The notes under the pieces: model-generated | Told to the model about the DNA's origin: nothing | Databases searched by the model: none | Seen by the model: only the letters and a program-made list of their open reading frames with translations | Source of the DNA: Hemibagrus wyckioides | Taxonomy: Eukaryota > Chordata > Actinopteri > Siluriformes > Bagridae | Assembly: GCF_019097595.1 (NCBI RefSeq) | Contig: NC_080711.1 | Location: forward strand, 18,160,928 to 18,224,927 | Length of the DNA: 64,000 nt | Reading direction: 5' to 3' | In this document: positions 47,008 through 58,590 of the stretch, in pieces | How positions within the stretch are numbered: the first letter of the stretch is position 1 | Layout of the letters: each line of letters opens with the position of its first letter | Translations under genes and position numbers: made by a program

Positions 47008-48126
47008 CTGCAAAGGGGGAACAGAGAGTTTTGGTTCATTTTCCTCATCTAAGCTCCAATGCAGCATATAAAATACGCAGAGATTTCAGGATTACACACC
47101 AAGTATAAAGTACACATGAGTCCTCTCACACTTGTACTTTTTTTTGCTATTCTCTACGGACGACAGCATCCTTCGGGTTCGGCTACAAGTCAGAACCTGC
47201 TGCTGAATCTTCGCACCATGCAAATGTGTCGCTTTTTTTAAAAATGCAAAACACATCATAATCGAGTGCTAAATTTATCCCTGCATCACAAATGACCCAT
47301 TTTTTTTACTTTATCAAAAGCTAAAACAAAATTAAAGATGTTTTCCAAGCATAGAAGGATCCAGACAATGCAGTTACAAGAATAACATTAATTTATGAAC
47401 TGCTTAATAAAAAAAGGAATGAACAATGCAAAATAATAAGATGTGTTGGTTCAGTGAGCTGCTGAATAATGAGGATGGAAGCCATGTTGTTTGCAGAGAT
47501 TGAGTTACAACTAGGACTATACATGCAGCCAGACTCCTCTTAAATGTTTACTCCTGTCACTGTAATAGTCATTTAATTTAGTTTTTAGAGTTTAAAAGCA
47601 AGCAGTTTTGTTGAAATGGTCTAGTCAATGGTCTAGACTCGATTGAAATATCCTGTTTTCTACCTAAGAAAGATATAACCACCTTAAAACTATTAACTTC
47701 ATGCATCCACTAATTGAATTGAACCAGAAAGTAACTACGTCTCTAACTGGATTCTCAGTTAAAGCAACTTTCCGATTAACATCTTTTGGACTGAAGTGAC
47801 CGAATCTCTTGAACCTCCTGCAGGGTGTATGAAAAAATAAAGAAGTCCACATGCAGTTGAAATAGTTTAATGATCAAGGTCGACAGTTCCAAAGTGTGAA
47901 ACTGGATTTTAAAAAAAATCCAGGCAAATACCAGCAAATACTAAAACAAAAGTAAATAAAAACAGGAAACAAAAACAAGAACAAGAAAAGGCTTCAGTGA
48001 ACGTCACTACACACTGATTGTCCAATGTGCATGAATGCACAATGTCCAATGTCTGTTTTTATACAGTGTGAGTGACATAACAAGCAGCTGTGTGATTAAA
48101 ACTCGGGAGCCCAGTTGAGTGTTGTG

Positions 48127-48209
48127 CTAGGGATTGTAGAGGTCAAAGCACCTGTGTTTGTCTACTGCAGTGTGTTCTGGGAAGTTGAGTTCGAGGAAGG
48201 AGTCGACGT
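48127..48209 (-). CDS. Candidate terminal exon of an unrecognised gene
   Basis: The acceptor is TTTCTTTCTCTCTGGACAG on the minus strand (48228-48210). Two bases complete a codon, then 26 codons run to TAG (48129-48127): V-D-S-F-L-E-L-N-F-P-E-H-T-A-V-D-K-H-R-C, then F-D-L-Y-N-P. The acidic-hydrophobic pattern and excellent acceptor favour a real exon, but the segment is short, so chance cannot be excluded. No family recognised. Confidence 0.33.
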
Positions 48210-49041
48210 CTGTCCAGAGAGAAAGAAAGGGAGAGAAGTAGAGCGCTGATGAGGAGAGAGAGTACCACAGTAAAGCATATTCCCTGCTAATGATTATATA
48301 ATCTGTGTATATGGTTATATTTTACTTCATTTGAAATATTAAATTACACAAACATGCCTCCTAACATCCCTTAAAGTGTTACTCCGTATAGAGCATATAG
48401 AGTCCGCTTCACCCTCACTATAGTGGGCCAGTACACAAATACAACATATATCAGAACACATTATGCTGTTTGTAGGGAATCTAGTGAAAGCTAACTTTCA
48501 TTTCAGATAAAACTTTGTATGAATGTTGAATTTTTTTATGAAGGTAGATTTGGAGTAGCAGTTTGAGAGAGTGGATTATATTGGGCAGATTAAAGATTAA
48601 ACCTGCACTCAGGCTGCAGAGAGTGCAATCACACACACACACACACACATACACACATGCATAGATCAGCAGATTACTAATCTTGATCTTAATCTGAGAG
48701 AGTGAATAGAGCAACATCAGACCCAGAAATGTCCTTACACTGCTTCAGTAAAAAAAAGTGACTGATTTTATCTTGCTTCCCTCAAAAATGTTAGGCAGCC
48801 AGCTTCCTGCTGACGGTATTCTAAAGGGCAACGTATATGACAGTACATGCTATAAGTCATTATGAACACATGGTTGAAACGACACAGTGGGACTATGACA
48901 TGACCTGGCATCTCTGGAAGAAATAAACAGTTCACGATAGTGTACTCATACTACGTTCCGGTAATTAGGACGCAGCCATTTCACAAAGCAAACAAAGACA
49001 AAAAGCCCCATGTGAGTTCCGGTTTATTCCGCCGGGTGATC

Positions 49042-49569
49042 ATTATGTGACAGAGTTAAACCACAGAGATGTGTGTGTTTGCACAGCTTCCATTCTGCCT
49101 GGATCCACAGGGACAAACACACACATACACATGAACGCTCTCCTCTGTCGCTCAGAGTCGAGGGTGTGTGTGTGTGTTTGTGTGTAGGTCTGTTTGTGGC
49201 AACGTGCTATATGGTAAATGTATTATATAAAAAAAGTCTCAAATTTGATTTTAATAACTTAATAACGTTATGAGACTAACACACTGCTTTAGTCGAAAGA
49301 ATCACGGTGTTAAAGGTGTTTTAAATGATTTTACCTGCTGAAGTAAAACACTACACTAGCCTCCAGTCACAGACTCTGTGTCCAAAACACTATAGAAGAC
49401 ACAGACACAGGAAGTGGATGAGAATAGAAACAGATTTAGTGATGACATCATTTCCATATTGTAAAGGATCAGTAGTTTATTCGCTCATTTTTTTCCAGGA
49501 CGTGATTAGTCTTCGAGCCGGTTGAGTCATTTTTTACTTTTTAATTCTCTGAAATGTCTATGGAAGTGA

Positions 49570-49616
<47 letters not shown>

Positions 49617-49858
49617 AAGAGAGAGAGAGATCTCTAGAATCACAGCTATTGAAAAGGTAATTTTGTTTTGAAGAATCTCCTGTTCACACACTGCTCGAGT
49701 CATTTTATTTTCTGAAGCGCTGTAAGACTGTTTTCTATATCGTTTAAGTCAAGTTGTTAATTCCTCTGTGTGATCATCATGTGAGTTCAGCTTCAGCAGA
49801 GCTGGGTGTGTTTGCACAGGCCCTGTTCTGCCTGACTCTGCAGGGACACACACACACA
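49042..49858. repeat. Diverged 88-bp duplication, two copies about 730 bp apart
   Basis: 49042-49130 and 49771-49858 align end to end. Both start GATCATNATGTGA, share GTGTGTTTGCACAG, TTCTGCCTG and CAGGGACA, and finish in a CA tract. Each has GT-rich sequence before and CA-rich sequence after, so each could fold on itself. Between them are a (GA)n tract at 49573-49630 and unremarkable sequence. Confidence 0.65.
49573..49630. repeat. (GA)n microsatellite
   Basis: About 28 GA units with few interruptions. Confidence 0.95.
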
Positions 49859-50099
49859 TTATTTCCCCAGCAACGAAAATGTAAACTTAAAGACCGGAGT
49901 GTGTGAATTTTGTGTGATGCAGAGCCTTTTTCCACAAAACCTCCAGCTACTTGCCCCTTACTCATATCTCTTTCAAATTTTATTTTTCTCATACACAACC
50001 ATACACAGTACGACATATACTGGAATGCTTTTTATGAGTGTACAGAAAATAGAATCCGATTAAAAATAGTCAGCACTTGTAGACAAACACGGTATATAT

Positions 50100-51244
50100 T
50101 CTGACCAATTTATTTCTTCATTCAGACGCCTATGCGTCCTTTTTTATTTGTATATTTTATATATAGAGGTACTTAGCTAACTATTTGTTGTTATTTTAAA
50201 ACCCTAAGCTATTATATGCTGCTGTATTGCTGACTAGCTAACATCAGCTAGCATGCACCACATCACTGGATGTTCATACTCAGTTTGACTAACAACATCT
50301 GAGCGACTACGAGGTAAATATTGGATGCTATGCAAACCTTTTCAGTGGCAACCTCGTGTGTGTGCCTGATGTCCAGGTTGAGCCCCACCTTGAGCCCCTT
50401 GAGAACCCTCTGTAGGTTAAGTGGTACAGAAAATGGATGGATGGATGTCGGCCATTTTAGATGATCCTTATACGCACAAATGAACTATTTAACTGAATGT
50501 AGATCACGTGGCTTCAATCTAGTTCCACTTGATTCCACAGTTCATCTTATTCTTCATTTGAATATCAAATGTTCTTCATCTTTGGCTGGAAGGAAAGCCT
50601 GAAGCCACACCGGGCCTCTCTGCAGATAAGATCGGAGGCTCCTGATGTAGATTATAGATCGGGGTTAAATCTATAATTACACAGTCTATTCACAATGCTT
50701 TTATTATTTTTATTTCAAGTGACACATTTGTATTTGTCCTTGTTCTGCTCAGATTTTGAACCTCACATGTTTAATAGAAATCTGAAACAAAATTTTTAAA
50801 GAAATTTTCAGTGCAAGGCTTGTACACTCTCACACACACTCACACACACACTCACAAAGTAATCATGGTTGCCTTCTGACACTCCACGCATGTGTGTGTG
50901 TGTGTGTGAGTGTGTGGTCTTAAGGTGATTAAAATCCCTACTGTCAGCTCTCTAATCTCTGGTGTTTTATTAGCAGAGCATGTGGAGGAGAAACCTGGTT
51001 AGTGTGTTTCGTATGTGTGTGTGTGTGTGTGTGTTCATCTATGCGTGTGTATGTGTGTATGTACAGGTATAAAGCCCTATGTGAGGACCGAACAGCCTCA
51101 CAATCACCTGGTTCTTAGAAAAATTGTGTATTTTATTTTATTTATTTATATATATATATTTTTTGAAAAGTCACTGATAAAGGTTAGGATAAGAAGTTTA
51201 AAGTAGGCATATGAACGCCATTAACTGTATATATATATATATAC

Positions 51245-51276
<32 letters not shown>

Positions 51277-52215
51277 GTGCTGAAGATCTCCAGGGAGAAT
51301 GAGTGATGTACAATATTTCCTAGTTCAGCAAACAAGGGACTAAATATTCCATGATCCACAAGAAAGCGTGTGTATGTGTTTCTGCTGTAATGATACATCA
51401 TTATGACAGTATACTGAAATAACAATACGCAGAATACTTATAGCTGATTTAAGATAAATAAAAAGTGAAAAACCTGAGAAAAGTGCTTCTTACGTCCTAA
51501 TTAGAATATATGCTTATAAAGTAATATTCAGATTCTATTCTTTTAACTCTCATACAGATGATACAACAACATCCCAACATTTCCAACAGCAAGTCCCAGA
51601 GGTCATCTCAGGATTGCAGATTAAGCCCTTTTTTTCCACCACATGCAAGGCAAGGCAAGGCAAGTCTCCATCGCTTTGTATCCCGCTTCATTTTACACCA
51701 GGTGCTGCTCTCATGTGGAGTATTCATTTCTTGTTTTGTTTTGTTTTTTTTACTCACTGGTTTAGTAAACATAAGACATTCTGTAATATAGAGACGTTTC
51801 GAGGAAACAGGGAAAGTAAGAACTGAGAATAGAGATTAAGTTACATAGAAGTATAATGGACGAGAAACAAGAGGAGGGAAAGTTCTCTCTCTCTCTCTCT
51901 GTCTCTCTGTCTGTCTCTGTCTCTCTCTCTGTTTGTCTCTCTCTCTCTCTGTCTCTCTCTCATGGAGACAAAGAGTCTTAAGTGAAATTCAAGGTACAGT
52001 AATTGTCATTGACCATGCTTTAAGTATAAGAAAGCCAGACAAAGTTCTATAAGCTGCTTATCTGTCTAAGTGGACCAGTTTTATTTTATTATCTGCTACA
52101 CACTCATAATGTGTTTATTTTACATTAGAGTCCTTCATTTGTTCTTGCAATGGTTTGCTTTTACTAAAAATGTAAAGAAATGTAAAGCAAACATATCAAG
52201 CCTTATCGAGAGTCA
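50100..52215. other. Gene-free stretch with several microsatellites
   Basis: Contains a GGATGG-type repeat end (50350-50450), (GT)n tracts at 50892-50912, 51014-51034 and 51249-51277, an AGGCA run (51648-51663) and a (CT)n run (51888-51960). No supported exon on either strand. Confidence 0.5.
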
Positions 52216-52219
52216 CTTA

Positions 52220-52772
52220 CACTACCAGTCAAAAGTTTGGACACACCTTTTAATTCAATGTTTTTTGTTTAGGGATTTATTTTCTACATTCTAGAACAAT
52301 ACTGGAGATTTCAAAACTATGAAATAACACACATGGACTTAAGTAATCCATATGTAATGACAAAAAACAACAGTCAGTTGTTATTTTAAGACACGAAGGT
52401 CAGGTGTTCTGGAATAGTTCTTGCAAGAACAGTATTGTCAAGTGCATTTGCAAAACCCATCAAGCACCATGATGAAACTGGCTCACATGAAGACCATCCC
52501 AGTAAAGCAAGACCAAAACTTACCTCTGCTGCAGAGGAGAAGTTCATTTAGAGTTACCAGCCTCAGAAATCACCAATTAACAGCACCTCAGATTAGAGCC
52601 GTTATGAAGGCTTTACAGAGCATCAGTAGCAGACATATCTCAATATCAACTGTTCAAAGGACATTATTGTGTATTTCGGCCGCCTTCAGCATTGTTTTAC
52701 AATGTAGAAAGAAATAAACATCAGGAAAGACCATGGAATTAGAAGATGTGTCCAAACTTTTGACTGGTAGTG
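52220..52772 (+). mobile_element. Tc1 deletion derivative
   Basis: Ends are CACTACCAGTCAAAAGTTTGGACACACC and the perfect-looking inverse GTGTCCAAACTTTTGACTGGTAGTG, bounded by TA on both sides. The interior (52440-52680) is a remnant of a transposase DNA-binding region. The outermost bases nearly match those of the element at 16731, so the two belong to related families. Confidence 0.9.
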
Positions 52773-52899
52773 TATATTTAACTCCCTTCACTGGAACTAA
52801 AGAGGCCCAAATACTGGTCCAGCATGACAAGGCTCCTGTGCACTAAGCAAACTCTATAAACACATGGTATGTCAAGGTAGGAGTGGAAAAACTCATGCA

Positions 52900-53090
52900 C
52901 ATTTACATTTCTGGCATTTGGCAGATGCCCTTATCCAGAGCGACTTACATTTTATCTCATTTTGTACAGCTGAGGGTTAAGGGCCTTGTTCAGGGCCCCA
53001 GCAGTGGCAGCTTGGTGAACCTGGGGTTTAAACTCACATCCTTCTGATCCAACATCCTAACCACTAAGCTACCACACCCCTGATTCTACC
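52900..53090. repeat. Dispersed repeat with the TTATCCAGAGCGACTTACA core
   Basis: Reads GGCATTTGGCAGATGCCCTTATCCAGAGCGACTTACATTTTATC, then GCAGCTTGGTGAACCTGG and AACCACTAAGCTACCAC. It is the same repeat as 3768-3945 but closer to the consensus I remember from other bony fish. Confidence 0.78.
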
Positions 53091-54390
53091 CAGTCTGATA
53101 TCACTAATGCCCTTGTAGCTGAATGAATACAAATCCCAACAGCCACACTTCAGCATCTACTGGAAAGCCTTCTCAGGTGAGTGGAGCTTATTATAACAGC
53201 AAAAGAGGAGCAAATCTGGACACTCACGCGTGTTATGCTCAGGTATCCGCAAACTTTTTACGATATAGTGCATGTACTGAAGTGTGTGAGAGCAGTCAGT
53301 AAATTGTCTTCCTGAAGCACAGTGATGGAGCCAGTCTTTTGTTCTCAAAATAGGGGATATTTTACAAAGAATCAGAAGGATAAGCATGAAATTAAAACAC
53401 ACATGTTCATGACTAATAAGCATCACAATTGTGTGTGTGAGAGTGAGCATTAATAGTGCACTATAGGCAGTTTGGCGTTCAGCCCTTGTTTGATGGGTCA
53501 CTGTGGTCATTTTTTTTGCTGGAGTTCAATTCATCAGCTCATAAACAGACACTGAAACACTACACCTAAAAGCACAGGGAGTCTGGACATCAGGGTGCTA
53601 AAGCTAGACACACAGAGTAACAATGATGTAAATGAATCTTTAAAACCACCTAAATCCATTTAAAACAATGGATCAGGAATAAAAACTATTTGGGCCACTG
53701 GAAAGAGGAATAAGACATATATTTTTTGATACATTTCTGTCTGTCTGCTTTTGCTCAGCACAATCTTAGTCAATAAAACATGGCTGCCATGGTAAATATT
53801 TAATGACTCCGGCTTGGAGCATTAGCCCACATGAGCACACATTTAGGGCATTTTCTGTCCACCGAGGCTAGAAACACTAGCGTTGATTGATCCATTTAAC
53901 ATATAGCATCAACCTCTTTACCAGGATTTGCCTGAAAGAAAAACACACACACATATGCAAAACTGTTCCAAATAAAATTTCTTTGACTTCCTGCTTTTAT
54001 CAGCTACTGATCTGTTAAATATTTTGTACAAAACACCTAAAGGACGCTAGTTAGCATGCTAGGTGATTAGCTTGTTCAAATGCAGGAAACAAAGAGTGTA
54101 ACTGTCCCGTTATTCCTCAATGTTCTATTGCTAATAAATTTTCGAAATGTGTACATATGTGTGAAATCTTATCCACAATTACTTCCTATAATAAATTCTA
54201 GTCCCATACTATTTTACTTGAGTTTTCTGAGGGAATTCTGTAGTAATGTCAGCAAGACAGAAGGGCTATTCTATGAAAATCATGCATTTAACTATTTACA
54301 AAAACGTGTTGAACTAACTCAGGTGACAATATCTCCTTTCTACCATGTTTCTTTGCTGCCAATGACTGCATTTTGCTCAGAAACCCACAT
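53091..54390. other. Gene-free stretch
   Basis: No supported exon. The longer frames at about 53157-53510 and 54080-54511 show no domain and lack splice context. Confidence 0.45.
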
Positions 54391-54394
54391 AGCA

Positions 54395-54690
54395 GACGGG
54401 TCTGGGACAGATCTGGCATTAAGCCGGCACTGCTGGCTGAGTTCTGGCATTGCAAGTGGTATATCAACCAGATGTGGATCAAGTCTTGCAGTGATGGCAC
54501 TGTTTATATGATGGCATGCCAGATGTGGCCCGGTTATGGTTTGGTTTATGTGGTGTGGCCCAGTGCTGGTCCATGTCTGGCCCACCTCTGTCAAACCAGA
54601 CATATGCCACCAAAGGGCCGTCACTCTTTGTGGTATGTGGGCCGAGTGTAAGTGTATTGTGTGGGCCAGATCTGGGCCAGACCTATTTTG
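54395..54690. repeat. TGGCCCA-rich degenerate repeat
   Basis: Imperfect units built on TGTGGCCC, TGGCCCA and CAGATCTGGGCCAGA recur through the segment. The sequence is partly self-complementary, which explains why long open frames appear on both strands. I recognise the type from other fish genomes but cannot name it. Confidence 0.55.
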
Positions 54691-55879
54691 GTATCTGGGA
54701 ATTTGTAACATGGTCAAGGTTTTAGCTTAGAATTAGCACATCCACACTGGTTAACTAGCATCCCTGCTAATGGCATGGGGACCTTAAGAACCTTCTAAGG
54801 ATTTAAAATAAATCATTTCTTATGAATAAATCATTTGCTTCAAATATAATGTATTGAAATTCCAAATGGACTCATTTTCAATCTGTAAAAACGAATGAAT
54901 TATTTTATCACCACGTGAACTCTTAGATTTCCCAGGATACTGTTGGGTTTCTGTGTATAGAGTATCACTGTATCAAAAACGAAACAACAGTAAAACACTG
55001 TATACAACAATAAATAAATAAATAAATAATACAGTTATAACATTTAAACCTAGCAGGATCACTAAATAAAATAAACACTTATGAATAACTGTGGATTCTT
55101 GAAGCATCTTTACTTTCGTATAAATGTTATCATTTTTATTCTGAATTTTTATATTCCTCTGAAGAGTGTGACATTACATATTCAATGCTGGTCACAGGGT
55201 CCCACAAACTAGGCGCAAATTCTTATAAAAAACTGACACAAAAGACTGAATAAACCTTCCTTGCCTTCTCAGCCTCAAAAAATGGAGCTTAAGGTAACTA
55301 GTAGAGCTTACACCCTTCTTGTCACTCATGTGGCTAGTTTTCTACATTTCAAATACTGTACTTCTAAAAATGACTTTTCACCTTTACACGAGGAAAGTAA
55401 GCATGTTTGTAATAGACCTATTTATGGTTTATATGCTTTTTTTTGCCAGAGAAGCCCTTTAATACTTTGAGACAGCTAGAGGGATTACAAACCTTAATCC
55501 AGCTACATGGCCCTCAATGAAAACACATTACAAAGGAACAGATCTCCTTTTTGTTTTTAGCTTGGCCTTTTTATTAAATCAGCTTAACATAAGCATAGAG
55601 CATTGAGATCCCAGAAATCCTCTCAACGCTGTCTGCTATAATGTGTTCATAAGACTTAATAAACAAGCACTTAAATGGTTAGTAGCACATTGCATGGCCA
55701 TGGGGTGTGTAAGAGTTACAAATGAGTGACGCAGGAACAGAATAAAGTTGTTCTTGTTGAGTTTATTAAATTAAACAGGTCCAAGTAGATTTTTACTTAA
55801 GTAAATTTCAAAAATTAATAACAATACACATTACAATACAATACAAAAAAATACACATTAATACTAGAAGTGCAGGTTG

Positions 55880-55881
55880 AA

Positions 55882-55912
<31 letters not shown>

Positions 55913-55914
55913 AG
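55880..55914. repeat. (AAAT)n microsatellite
   Basis: About nine units; a similar run is at 55009-55028. Confidence 0.9.
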
Positions 55915-56331
55915 TATTTGAAAAGTGTGATTACAATGCTAAATGAAATATTTATTTATTTATTCATTTATTTGAAATTCATTTTAATCAATATAGTATA
56001 AACTTAGATCGCAGACTAGCGCTCATTTCTTCCAGGCTCAAGACTACAGATGACATAACGATATATATAACTTATGCTGAAATATAAATGGACGTCATTA
56101 TTAATTACATCTGGATTTATTAATATCCTGATATGTTAATATTAATAGGATCTTCCTAATGCAGGGACTGTGAAAGTTAAATCTGCCCCATCAGCCGTGT
56201 ATTCCTCTCTGTAGATACGGAGCCGTAATAATAGCTTCAGTGTGACACAGTGACATCTCATTTACAATGGTGGGTCACTCTCTCACACACACATGTGGTT
56301 TACAGAGAGACTGTAAAGATATGGAGACAGT

Positions 56332-57400
<1,069 letters not shown>

Positions 57401-57406
57401 TACATA

Positions 57407-58590
57407 CACTGATCAGCCATAACATTATGATCATCTGCTTAATATTGTCTGCCTTTTGCTGCCAAAACAGCCCTGACCCGTCGAGGCATGGATTCCACTA
57501 GATCCCTGAAGGTGTGCTGTGGTATCTGGCACCAAGATGTTAGCAGTAGATCCTTTAAGTCCTGTAAGTTGCGAGGTGGGGTCTCCATAATTTGGACTTG
57601 CTTGTGCAGCACATCCCACAGATGCTTGATTGGATTGAGATCTGGAGAATTTGGAGGCCAAGTCAACACCTCAAACTCGTTGTTGTGCTCATCAAACCAT
57701 TCCTGAACCATTTTTGCTTTGTGGCACGGTGCATTATCCTGCTGGAAGAGACCACAGCCATCAGGGAATACCGTTTCTATGAAAGGGTGTACATGGTCTA
57801 CAACAATGCTTAGGTAGGTGGTACGTGTCAAAGTAACATCCACATGGATGGCAGCACCCAGGGTTTCCCAGCAGAACATTGCCCAAAGCATGACACTGCC
57901 TCCACCGACTTGCCTTCTTCCCACAGTGCATCCTGGTGCCATGTGTTCCACAGGTAAACGACTCACACGCAGCCGGCCATACACGTGATGTAAAAGAAAA
58001 TGTGATTCATCAGACTGGGCCACCTTCTTCCATTGCTCCATGGTCCAGTTCTGATGCTCACGTGCCAATTGTTGCCACTTTTGGCAGTGCACAGGGGTCA
58101 GCATAAGCACCCTGCCTGGTCTGCCGGCTATGCAGCCCCATATGCAACAAACTGCAATGCACTGTGTATTCTGACACCTTTCTGTCAGAACCAGCATTAA
58201 CTTCTTCAGTAATTTGAGCAATAGTAGCTCATCTGTTGGCTCGGACCACAAGGGCCAGCCTTCGCTCCCCATGTGCATCATTGAGCCTTGGCCGCCTATG
58301 ACCCTGTCGCCGGTTCACCACTGTTCCTTCCACTGCAGGCCACTTCAGACTGGGAACACCCCACAAGAGCTGCAGTTTTGGAGATGCTCTGATCCAGTCG
58401 TTTAGCTATCCCAATTTGGCCCTTGTCAAACTCGCTTCCTTTCTTGCTTACACTTGCCCATTTTTCCTGCAACTTTGAGGACAAAATGTTCACTTGCTGC
58501 CTAATATATCCCACCCACTAACAGGTGCCATGATGAGGAGATAATCAGTCTTTCACCTCCCAGTGCTCGGAATGTTATGCCTGATTGGTG
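57407..58590 (-). mobile_element. Nearly full-length Tc1 family A element
   Basis: Bounded by TA, with ends CACTGATCAGCCATAACATTATGATCA and the inverse ATGTTATGCCTGATTGGTG. Length is 1184 bp. It is the fullest copy of the family to which 5282, 22292 and 25969 belong, and has both the DNA-binding part and the catalytic part of the transposase. Confidence 0.92.
57439..58463 (-). pseudogene. Transposase with DDE motif changed to DDK
   Basis: The catalytic half is one open frame from 58281 to 57439 (280 residues). The DNA-binding half (about 58463-58296, [18 protein letters not shown]) is in another frame. The first Asp lies in Q-S-D-E-S-H-F and the second in F-Q-Q-D-N-A-P-C-H. The third acidic position in N-P-I-[E]-H-L-W-D reads Lys (AAG) here. 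Between the second Asp and this residue are 36 amino acids, so the family would be DD36E. The stretch is otherwise well conserved, but the copy should be catalytically dead. Confidence 0.9.

Noticed and set aside
47664..47825. Minus-strand segment after CACCCTGCAG as an exon
   Set aside because: The acceptor looks usable, but all three frames stop early or give implausible residues and no donor follows.
54080..54511. 143-residue plus-strand frame
   Set aside because: Its second half lies in the TGGCCCA repeat; no domain, and similar frames exist on the opposite strand.
57439..58281. 280-residue frame as a host gene
   Set aside because: It is a Tc1 transposase, lying between matching terminal repeats and TA duplications.
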